Shown here in pieces: positions 6,825 through 12,855 of a stretch of DNA of 13,565 nucleotides. A model generated the notes under the pieces. The model ran no database searches. It was not told the DNA's origin and saw nothing but the letters and a program-made list of their open reading frames with translations. Every line of letters begins with the position of its first letter. Positions within the stretch are counted from its first letter, which is position 1. The stretch is from an uncultured Gammaproteobacteria bacterium (GTDB lineage Bacteria > Pseudomonadota > Gammaproteobacteria > Steroidobacterales > GCA-2729495), in assembly GCA_937958785.1 (NCBI GenBank), contig CALGMY010000277.1, forward strand, positions 1 through 13,565, in the 5' to 3' direction. Both the position numbers and the translations under genes were made by a program.

Positions 6825-7601
6825 ATGGGATTCCTGGCGGGCAAGCGTGCGCTGATCACGGGGGTCGCCAGCGAGCGGTCCATCGCCTGGGGCATCGCGC
6901 AGGCGATGGCCCGGGAGGGGGCAACGCTGGCCTATACCTACCAGACCGAGCGACTTGGCGAACGGGTCCGTGAAATGGCCGCCTCGACCGGTTCCTCCAT
7001 TTGCCTGCCCCTCGACGTGGCCAGCGACGAGGAGATCCAGCGCATGTACGCCGCCCTGGCGGAGCACTGGCCCGTGGTGGACATCATCGTGCATTCCGTT
7101 GCCTTTGCCCCGCGGGACCAGCTGGCAGGCAGCTACCTGGAGTCAGTCACCCGCGAGGGCTTCCAGATCGCCCACGACATCAGCAGCTACAGCTTCACCG
7201 CCCTGGCCAAGTTCGGGCGCCACCTCTTGTCCCCCGGCGCCGCGCTGCTCACCCTGACCTACCTCGGCGCCGTCCGCGCCATACCGAACTACAACGTCAT
7301 GGGGCCGGCCAAGGCCAGTCTCGAGGCCAACGTGCGCTTTCTGGCCGCCGAGCTGGGCGCTGGGGGTGTGCGCGTAAACGGCATATCCGCCGGGCCGATC
7401 AAGACGCTGGCCGCGGCCGGCATTGGCGGTTTCCGCTCGATGCTTCAGCAGGTGGCCAACACCACCCCGATCCGGCGCAACGTCACCATAGAGGACGTGG
7501 GAAATGCGGCAGCATTCCTTTGCTCCGACCTCGCCGCCGGCATCACCGGGGAAATCCTTTACGTGGACGGGGGCTACAGCCACGTCGGCATGAGCCTGTA
7601 G
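6825..7601 (+). CDS. fabI: Enoyl-[acyl-carrier-protein] reductase (NADH) FabI
   Basis: Catalyses the last step of each fatty-acid elongation cycle, reducing trans-2-enoyl-ACP with NADH in the cytoplasm. The 258-residue protein aligns with E. coli FabI without gaps over at least the first 163 residues: MGFLAGKRAL at the N-terminus, GVASERSIAWGIAQAMAREG at 13-32, the active-site set Y146, Y156 and K163 (Y-x6-K, YNVMGPAK), ISAGPIKTLAAAGIGGF at 187-203 and TIEDVGNAAAFLCSDL at 221-236. Residues 91-98 read SVAFAPRD, giving Ala93 and Arg97 where E. coli has Gly at both; M159 and F203 are unchanged. The ATG at 6825 matches the conserved N-terminus; an ATG at 6789 would add 12 residues and overlaps a likely -10. 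The Shine-Dalgarno region is poor. It is the only plus-strand gene here, divergent from the methyltransferase gene and convergent with ppiD. Confidence 0.97.
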   Translation: MGFLAGKRALITGVASERSIAWGIAQAMAREGATLAYTYQTERLGERVREMAASTGSSICLPLDVASDEEIQRMYAALAEHWPVVDIIVHSVAFAPRDQLAGSYLESVTREGFQIAHDISSYSFTALAKFGRHLLSPGAALLTLTYLGAVRAIPNYNVMGPAKASLEANVRFLAAELGAGGVRVNGISAGPIKTLAAAGIGGFRSMLQQVANTTPIRRNVTIEDVGNAAAFLCSDLAAGITGEILYVDGGYSHVGMSL

Positions 7602-7639
7602 GCAGCCAGGGCTGCCGAACGCCCCGGGGCGGGCCCCGG
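7601..7639. terminator. Two GC-rich hairpins between convergent fabI and ppiD
   Basis: The 41-bp space between the two stop codons holds two inverted repeats. The first is GGCAGC-CAGG-GCTGCC at 7601-7616, beginning on the last base of the fabI stop codon. The second is CCGGGG-CGGG-CCCCGG at 7624-7639. Both have 6-bp stems and 4-nt loops. Neither is followed by a T-run on either strand, so they are not textbook intrinsic terminators. Their place between convergent genes suggests transcript ends. Confidence 0.45.
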
Positions 7640-7642
7640 CGG

Positions 7643-9559
7643 TCAGGGGGCGACGTCGTCCTCGGCCTTGAACAGGTCCGGGGCCACCACCACGTCGGCG
7701 GCTTCCCGCAGACTGGATGCAAGGGCCTGGGTTTCGTTGAGCGCGGCACGCTGGGCGAGCGCCCGCTTCTGGTCGTCCCGCTGCTGCTGGGGGATTGCGT
7801 CCGGCTCACCCGTGACGACCGCGCGGATCTGGAAGACCGCGTAACCGCCGCCCGCGAGTTCCGCCCCCTCCACCACCGGCTGCCCCGCAGGCTTCGGCGC
7901 CCGGAAGACAGCTGCCAGCAGGTCCGGTGGCACCGCGGCGGTACGGCGCGTCAGGGTCCCGGCTTCCGTTACGGCCAGCCCTTCTGCGGCAGCGGCCGTG
8001 CGCAGGTCACCCGTGGCCCGGGTCTGTTCCAGGACCTTTCGCCCCCGGGACAGCGCCTCGGTGGTGCCTCGCAGGCGCCGGAGCCTGTCGACGATCGCGG
8101 GACGGACCTGCTCGAGGGGCAGGGCCGCGGGCGGCTTGAACTCGGCCACCCGGGCGACGACGGCCCGGGTTTCATCGAGTTCGATGAGCGGGGTATTTTC
8201 GGCGCCCTCGAGGACCCCGGGCGAGAAGATCGCCTGGACGAGGCCTGGACTGTTGCCGAAGGGCCCGCCCCCGGCACGCGTGAACCCGTCGATGCGCCGG
8301 ACGGTCAGGGCCGTTTCCCGGGCCACGGGCTCGAGGGAGTTCGGGTTCTCGAGAGCCAGGTCGTCGATCCGCTCGGCCAGCGCGAAATACTCGTCCTGGG
8401 CCTTCTGCTGTCGCAGCTCGGCAGCGAGCTGGTCCCGCACCTGGTCCAGGCCCTGCTCCGCGCCCGCCTTCACCTCCTCGAGGCGAATGATGTGGTAGCC
8501 GAACTCGGTCTTCACCGGCTGCGACGTTTCGCCTGGCGCGAGTGCAAACAGGGCCTCGTCGAAGGCCTCAACGTAGTTGCCGGGGGCCGCGAAACCCAGG
8601 TCACCGCCGCGACTCGCCGAGCCGGAATCGCCCGAATACCGGGCCGCCAGGGCGGCGAAGTCCTCGCCTGCCGCGAGGCGGGCGGCGATCTCGTCCGCCA
8701 GGGTCCGCGCTGCCTCGTCGGTGCGGCTCGCATCCACGGCGATCAGGATGTGCCGCGCCCGGCGCTCCTCGGCAGTGCGAAACCGCGTGGGGTCGGCCTC
8801 ATAGGCCGCCCGGATGGCATCCTCGTCCGGGGTGAAATCCCGGGCCATGTCGTCGAGGGCAACTTCAACGTACTCGACGGTGGCGCTCTCTGGCGACTGG
8901 AAATCGCCGGAATTTGCGGCGAAATACGCCTGGACATCGGCTTCGCTGATATCCGCGTTGGCCGCAAGGGCCACCGGATCGAGGACCAGGTACAACACGT
9001 CCCGGCGTTCCTGGTCGAGGGCGATGAGCCGACGGAACTCGGCCGGCGTGAAGAAGGCACTCTGGACGAGGCCTTCCTGCAGCTGCCGGATCGCGAGGAC
9101 CGACTGCTGCTCGGCCTCATAGGCCACCGGTGACACGCCCTGGGCCGCCAGGGTGGCGTCATAGGCCGGCTTGGAGAACTGGCCGCCAACCTGGAACAGG
9201 GGCTGGCTTCGGATGTGGTCGATGACCGTGGCCGCGCCGATCCGGTAGCCCTGCTCCTCCACGAACTGGGTGACCGCCCGGTTGAGAACCAGGGCATCGA
9301 GGGTCTCGCGCTTCAGCTGTTCATCCGCCTCGGGCGAAAGAGCGCCCCCACTCGCCTGCTGGCGGGTGACGAGTTCATTCTGGTAAACGCGCTGGAAATC
9401 GACCTGGTCGATGTCCTCGCCGTTGACGCGGGCGGCAAAACCGCCGGACGAAACGGAGAAGTCCCCGCTGACGAAGGTGAGCGCCAAGGGTACGCCAATG
9501 ATCAGGAGAACGGCGACCGCTATCCAGCCCTGAAGCTTCTCCCGGATATTCTGCAGCAT
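7643..9559 (-). CDS. ppiD: Periplasmic folding chaperone PpiD (membrane-anchored parvulin-type protein)
   Basis: Inner-membrane-anchored periplasmic chaperone near the Sec translocon that helps fold newly exported proteins. The 638-residue product (E. coli 623) starts MLQNIREKLQGWIA, with one membrane segment at about 12-31 and no cleavage site obvious, so the bulk is periplasmic. A SurA_N-like region covers roughly 40-180 (RVNGEDIDQVDFQRVYQNE). One parvulin domain lies at about 264-363 (RRARHILIAVDAS through GGDLGFAAPGNYVEAFDEAL to FGYHIIRLEEV). A C-terminal helical region rich in Ala, Glu and Arg follows. The family parvulin domain is often catalytically inactive; activity cannot be judged here. 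The ATG at 9559 has no clear Shine-Dalgarno and lies only 22 nt beyond the tRNA-Asp gene. The hupB-ppiD order is conserved in gammaproteobacteria. Confidence 0.95.
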   Translation of the reverse strand: MLQNIREKLQGWIAVAVLLIIGVPLALTFVSGDFSVSSGGFAARVNGEDIDQVDFQRVYQNELVTRQQASGGALSPEADEQLKRETLDALVLNRAVTQFVEEQGYRIGAATVIDHIRSQPLFQVGGQFSKPAYDATLAAQGVSPVAYEAEQQSVLAIRQLQEGLVQSAFFTPAEFRRLIALDQERRDVLYLVLDPVALAANADISEADVQAYFAANSGDFQSPESATVEYVEVALDDMARDFTPDEDAIRAAYEADPTRFRTAEERRARHILIAVDASRTDEAARTLADEIAARLAAGEDFAALAARYSGDSGSASRGGDLGFAAPGNYVEAFDEALFALAPGETSQPVKTEFGYHIIRLEEVKAGAEQGLDQVRDQLAAELRQQKAQDEYFALAERIDDLALENPNSLEPVARETALTVRRIDGFTRAGGGPFGNSPGLVQAIFSPGVLEGAENTPLIELDETRAVVARVAEFKPPAALPLEQVRPAIVDRLRRLRGTTEALSRGRKVLEQTRATGDLRTAAAAEGLAVTEAGTLTRRTAAVPPDLLAAVFRAPKPAGQPVVEGAELAGGGYAVFQIRAVVTGEPDAIPQQQRDDQKRALAQRAALNETQALASSLREAADVVVAPDLFKAEDDVAP

Positions 9560-9581
9560 CGGCTGGACGTCTTATGGTTGA

Positions 9582-9658
9582 TGGCGGAGTGGACGGGACT
9601 CGAACCCGCGACCCCCGGCGTGACAGGCCGGTATTCTAACCAACTGAACTACCACTCC
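9582..9658 (-). tRNA. tRNA-Asp (GTC)
   Basis: A 77-nt cloverleaf with encoded CCA. The acceptor stem pairs GGAGTGG with CCACTCC, followed by discriminator G. The D arm (GTTCAGTTGGTTAGAAT) and T arm (GCGGGTTCGAGTCCCGT) are standard. The anticodon loop in GGCCTGTCACGCC places GTC at 9624-9622. It is close to E. coli tRNA-Asp throughout. It is transcribed toward ppiD, 48 nt after tRNA-Val. Confidence 0.97.
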
Positions 9659-9706
9659 ACTTTCATTGTTCCGCACGCCCACCGAAGCCTGCTGGCCGCC
9701 GGCATC

Positions 9707-9782
9707 TGGTGGGTGCTGAGGGCCTCGAACCCCCGACCTTCGCCTTGTAAGGGCGACGCTCTTCCAACTGAGCTAAGCACCC
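9707..9782 (-). tRNA. tRNA-Val (TAC)
   Basis: A 76-nt cloverleaf with encoded CCA. The acceptor stem pairs GGGTGCT with AGCACCC, followed by discriminator A. The D arm is TAGCTCAGTTGGAAGAGC and the T arm GGGGGTTCGAGGCCCTC. The anticodon loop CTTACAA places TAC at 9749-9747. It lies 48 nt upstream of tRNA-Asp on the same strand, so the two are probably one transcript. A palindrome sits 11 nt upstream of its 5' end. Confidence 0.97.
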
Positions 9783-9793
9783 CTGCCCGGCCA

Positions 9794-9821
9794 CTGCCAG
9801 ATTGTCACAATCTGCTGGCAG
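9794..9821. repeat. Palindrome upstream of tRNA-Val
   Basis: CAGATTG-TCA-CAATCTG (9798-9814) is a perfect 7-bp inverted repeat with a 3-nt centre. It is nested in a second pair, CTGCCAG (9794-9800) and CTGGCAG (9815-9821), so two alternative stems are possible. It lies between the hupB terminator and tRNA-Val, where a tRNA promoter or operator is expected. It could be an operator, a processing hairpin or a second terminator; the sequence does not decide. Confidence 0.5.
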
Positions 9822-9835
9822 CAACCTAAACGTCA

Positions 9836-9874
9836 GCGCCCCGTGCCGGCAACTCTGCTGCCGGGACGGGGCGC
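9836..9874 (-). terminator. Intrinsic terminator-like hairpin after hupB
   Basis: On the minus strand GCGCCCCGT pairs with ACGGGGCGC (9 bp). Inside, after one C-C mismatch, CCGGCA pairs with TGCCGG (6 bp) around a 7-nt loop. It begins 30 nt past the hupB stop. The downstream tract is TGACGTTTAGG, a short T-run only, so termination strength is uncertain though the stem is long. It separates hupB from the tRNA genes. Confidence 0.7.
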
Positions 9875-9904
9875 CGGTAAGGTCACGGTTCCGGCGACAG
9901 CCGC

Positions 9905-10177
9905 CTAGTTTACGGCATCCTTGAGAGCCTTCCCAGCCTTGAAGCCGGGAACCTTGCTCGCGGCGATCTGGATGGTTTCGCCCGTGCGGGGATTGCGGCC
10001 CTGACGGGCAGCCCGGGTCTTGACGACGAAGGTCCCAAAGCCAACCAGCGATACCTGCTTGTCAGCCTTCAGAGCCTTGGTGATGGCGCCGATGACGGAG
10101 TCCACCGCACGCGTGGCGTCGGCCTTTGAAAGTCCGGCGTCGTCCGCAACCACTTCGATCAGGTCACCCTTGTTCAT
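9905..10177 (-). CDS. hupB: DNA-binding protein HU-beta
   Basis: Small nucleoid-associated protein that binds and bends DNA as a dimer. The 90-residue product is full length and close to E. coli HupB: MNKGDLIEVVADDAGLSKAD at the N-terminus, LVGFGTFVVKTRAARQGRNP (44-63) forming the strands and DNA-inserting arm with P63 at its tip, and KVPGFKAGKALKDAVN at the C-terminus. The ATG at 10177 is preceded by AAAGGTAAG, a good ribosome binding site, and matches the family start. The frame stays open for 46 further codons upstream, but this is leader, not protein. It lies after lon, with its own promoter at 10397-10368 and a hairpin terminator at 9874-9836, so it is most likely a monocistronic message. 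Confidence 0.98.
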   Translation of the reverse strand: MNKGDLIEVVADDAGLSKADATRAVDSVIGAITKALKADKQVSLVGFGTFVVKTRAARQGRNPRTGETIQIAASKVPGFKAGKALKDAVN

Positions 10178-10361
10178 CAACTTACCTTTGGCAATTTTCA
10201 AGTATGAGCTGCAACTCGCCCCCAAAATCCACCGCTGACCGACCGGGGCCCGTGGAATACACGGCGGCCCTGCGGGGTCGCATGTCAGCCTGGTGATTTC
10301 AGTGACGTCCCCCAAATCCGGTGACGGTCGCTGCTAGAAATTCCGCAGCCAGACGCTGGTC
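10178..10361 (-). other. Long hupB 5' leader
   Basis: If transcription starts about 7 nt beyond the -10 at 10368, the hupB message has a leader of roughly 184 nt. It contains a near-repeat, on the plus strand CGTCCCCCAAATCC (10306-10319) and CGCCCCCAAAATCC (10217-10230), and two GTGACG hexamers (10302-10307, 10321-10326). No known riboswitch or T-box pattern was recognised. The frame upstream of hupB is open here, but no family-like protein is encoded. Confidence 0.5.
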
Positions 10362-10367
10362 GCAAAC

Positions 10368-10397
10368 CTTATACCAAGGCCCAAAAACAGCTGTCAA
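10368..10397 (-). promoter_or_regulatory. Sigma70-type promoter of hupB
   Basis: On the minus strand TTGACA (10397-10392) matches the -35 consensus exactly. It is followed by an 18-nt spacer and TATAAG (10373-10368), five of six -10 positions. It lies between the lon stop and the hupB start, facing hupB. It is the best promoter in the window and fits strong expression of HU. The -35 overlaps the palindrome ACAGCTGT (10387-10394). Confidence 0.85.
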
Positions 10398-10398
10398 C

Positions 10399-10427
10399 CT
10401 GACGGCGTCGGGGGAGCGTGCCGTCAG
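10399..10427. repeat. Inverted repeat spanning the lon stop codon
   Basis: CTGACGGC (10399-10406) and GCCGTCAG (10420-10427) form a perfect 8-bp inverted repeat around a 13-nt loop. The upstream arm contains the lon TGA (10426-10424), and the other arm ends one base before the hupB -35. As RNA it could end the lon message, but the nearest T-run (TTTTT, minus strand 10387-10383) lies about 12 nt beyond the stem. As DNA it could be a binding site just upstream of the hupB promoter. Confidence 0.45.
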
Positions 10428-12847
10428 TGGGCACGGACCCCGGTATCCGCGGGTTCGGCCTGCGCCTTCGCCCCGTCATCCGCGGCCAGGGGACGCTCCA
10501 CCGCCTTGGGGACGGGGATGTTCTGCAGGGCCAGCTGGAGCACCTCGTCGATCCAGCGGACCGGAACGATCTTCAGCTTGTCCTTGATGTTCTTCGGGAT
10601 GTCAGCGAGGTCCTTTTCGTTGTCCCGGGGTATCACGACGGTGCCAATGCCACCCCGGTGGGCCGCCAGCAACTTCTCCTTGAGCCCGCCGATGGGCAGG
10701 ACCTCGCCCCGGAGCGTGATCTCGCCTGTCATCGCCACCTCGCAACGCACGGGGATGCCCGTGAGCGCCGAAATCAGCGCCGTGCACATGCCGATGCCGG
10801 CACTTGGTCCATCCTTCGGCGTGGCGCCCTCGGGCACGTGGATATGCAGGTCCAGCTTCTGATGGAAATCCTCATCGATGCCCAGCAGGGCGGCGCGACT
10901 GCGGATGATGGTAGTGGCTGCCTGGATGGACTCGCGCATCACTTCACCGAGCTGGCCCGTATTGATGAGCTTGCCCTTGCCGGGAACGACGGCCGCCTCG
11001 ATGGTCAGCAACTCACCTCCGACTTCCGTCCATGCAAGGCCCGTGACCTGCCCGACCTGGTTCGTCTCCTCGGCGAGGCCGTACCGGTATCGCCGCACGC
11101 CAAGGTATTTGTCGAGACCCTTGGGAACGACATGGGTTGACTTGACGTCTGGCTTCAGCAGGTGATGCTTCACGACCTTGCGGCAAATCTTCGCGATCTC
11201 CCGCTCGAGACTGCGGACACCCGACTCGCGCGTGTAGTAGCGGACGATGTCGCGCACGGCGGCCTCGGATATCGAGGTCTCGTCCGGGCGCAGGCCATTC
11301 GCCTTCATCTGCTTGGGAATCAGGTAATTCCTCGCAATATTCAGCTTCTCGTCCTCGGTGTAGCCCGGGATACGAATGACCTCCATCCGATCGAGCAGCG
11401 GCGCCGGGATGTTCAGCGTATTGGCGGTGCAGACGAACATGACCTCCGACAGGTCGAAATCGACCTCGAGGTAGTGATCGCTGAAGCTGGTATTTTGCTC
11501 CGGATCGAGCACCTCCAGCAGCGCGGATGACGGGTCGCCGCGGAAGTCCGTGGACATCTTGTCGACTTCATCGAGAAGGAAGAGCGGGTTGCGGACGCCG
11601 GTCTTCGCCAGGTTCTGCACGATCTTGCCAGGCATCGAACCGATGTAGGTTCGACGGTGACCCCGGATCTCGGCCTCGTCACGCACCCCACCGAGGGACA
11701 TGCGGACGAACTTGCGATTGGTGGCGCGGGCAATGCTCTGCCCAAGCGAGGTCTTTCCCACGCCCGGGGGCCCCACCAGGCAGAGGATCGGCCCCTTCAG
11801 CTTCTTGACCCGCTGCTGGACCGCCAGGTACTCGAGGATCCGCTCCTTGACCTTGTCGAGCCCGAAGTGGTCCTTCTCGAGCACCTCCTCGGCAGCGCCG
11901 AGCTCCTGGTTGACGCGGGTACGCTTGCGCCAGGGCGCCTTGAGCAGCCAGTCCACGTAGTTGCGGACCACGGTCGCCTCGGCGGACATCGGCGACATCA
12001 TCTTGAGCTTGTTGAGCTCGGATAAAGCCTTCTCCCGGGCCTCCTGGGACATTCCCGCCCGGGCGATGCGCTGCTCGAGTTCGGCGATCTCGTTCGGGGC
12101 ATCTTCCATGTCCCCGAGCTCCTTCTGTATCGCCTTCATCTGCTCGTTGAGGTAGTACTCCCGCTGGCTCTTCTCCATCTGCTGCTTGACGCGACCGCGG
12201 ATGCGCTTCTCGATCTGCAGCATGTCGATTTCGGTCTCGATCAGCGTCATCACGTGTTCGAGCCGCTCGCGCACCGTCTCGATCTCGAGCACCTTCTGCT
12301 TCTGCTCGAGCTTGAGCGCCATGTGCGCGGCAACGGTATCGGCGAGGCGACCCGGCTGCTCGATGCCGGCCAGCGAGGTGAGGATCTCCGGAGGTACCTT
12401 GCGGTTGAGCTTGACGTAGTTTTCGAACTGCGAGATCAGCGACCGCTTGAGAACGTCCGCCTCGCGCGTCGTGACGTCGAGCTTGTCATCCACCAGGGTG
12501 ATGTCGGCGGAGAAGAACTCCGTGCCGCGCGTGCGGGTGAGATTGGCGCGGACACCGCCTTCCACCAGGACCTTCACCGTGCCGTCCGGCAGCTTGAGCA
12601 ACTGGAGGATGGTCGCGAGGGTTCCGACCCGGTAGATATCCTCCAGGGAAGGCTCGTCCACGTCCGCCTGCTTCTGGGCAACCAGGAGGATCTGCTTGCC
12701 GGCCTGCATGGCCTCGTCGAGGGCCTGGATGGACCGGGCCCGGCCGACGAAGAGCGGAATCACCATGTGCGGATAGACGACCACGTCCCGCAGGGGGAGG
12801 ATCGGCACATTGAGCCGGTGCTGGGCTTCTCGCTCGGGTTCGGACAT
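10424..12847 (-). CDS. lon: ATP-dependent Lon protease
   Basis: Cytoplasmic AAA+ serine protease that degrades misfolded proteins and unstable regulators. The 807-residue product (E. coli 784) has the N-terminal substrate domain (VPILPLRDVVVYPHMVIPLF at 14-33), a helical linker at about 180-300, Walker A GPPGVGKTS with K365, Walker B FLLDEVDK with D426 and E427, and the protease domain with the catalytic dyad S682 (DGPSAG) and K725 (GGLKEK). The extra length is mainly a C-terminal tail after ALQNIPVP, rich in Ala, Asp and Glu. The ATG at 12847 has TAGGA 8 nt upstream, which overlaps the clpX stop codon. Only 8 bp separate the genes, so no room exists for a separate intergenic heat-shock promoter as in E. 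coli; lon is either co-transcribed with clpX or served from within it. Confidence 0.98.
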   Translation of the reverse strand: MSEPEREAQHRLNVPILPLRDVVVYPHMVIPLFVGRARSIQALDEAMQAGKQILLVAQKQADVDEPSLEDIYRVGTLATILQLLKLPDGTVKVLVEGGVRANLTRTRGTEFFSADITLVDDKLDVTTREADVLKRSLISQFENYVKLNRKVPPEILTSLAGIEQPGRLADTVAAHMALKLEQKQKVLEIETVRERLEHVMTLIETEIDMLQIEKRIRGRVKQQMEKSQREYYLNEQMKAIQKELGDMEDAPNEIAELEQRIARAGMSQEAREKALSELNKLKMMSPMSAEATVVRNYVDWLLKAPWRKRTRVNQELGAAEEVLEKDHFGLDKVKERILEYLAVQQRVKKLKGPILCLVGPPGVGKTSLGQSIARATNRKFVRMSLGGVRDEAEIRGHRRTYIGSMPGKIVQNLAKTGVRNPLFLLDEVDKMSTDFRGDPSSALLEVLDPEQNTSFSDHYLEVDFDLSEVMFVCTANTLNIPAPLLDRMEVIRIPGYTEDEKLNIARNYLIPKQMKANGLRPDETSISEAAVRDIVRYYTRESGVRSLEREIAKICRKVVKHHLLKPDVKSTHVVPKGLDKYLGVRRYRYGLAEETNQVGQVTGLAWTEVGGELLTIEAAVVPGKGKLINTGQLGEVMRESIQAATTIIRSRAALLGIDEDFHQKLDLHIHVPEGATPKDGPSAGIGMCTALISALTGIPVRCEVAMTGEITLRGEVLPIGGLKEKLLAAHRGGIGTVVIPRDNEKDLADIPKNIKDKLKIVPVRWIDEVLQLALQNIPVPKAVERPLAADDGAKAQAEPADTGVRAH

Positions 12848-12855
12848 GGGCGTTC

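Noticed and set aside
7001..9133. 710-codon plus-strand open frame running from fabI through ppiD
   Set aside because: It is out of frame with fabI and antisense to ppiD, with no recognisable domain; both real genes are secure.
9582..9782. tRNA pair as an integration site for a mobile element
   Set aside because: No integrase, repeated tRNA 3' end or foreign composition was seen on either side; the flanking hupB and ppiD are in conserved order.
10178..10315. 46-codon N-terminal extension of HU
   Set aside because: HU proteins are about 90 residues and start at MNK; a clear ribosome site precedes that ATG.
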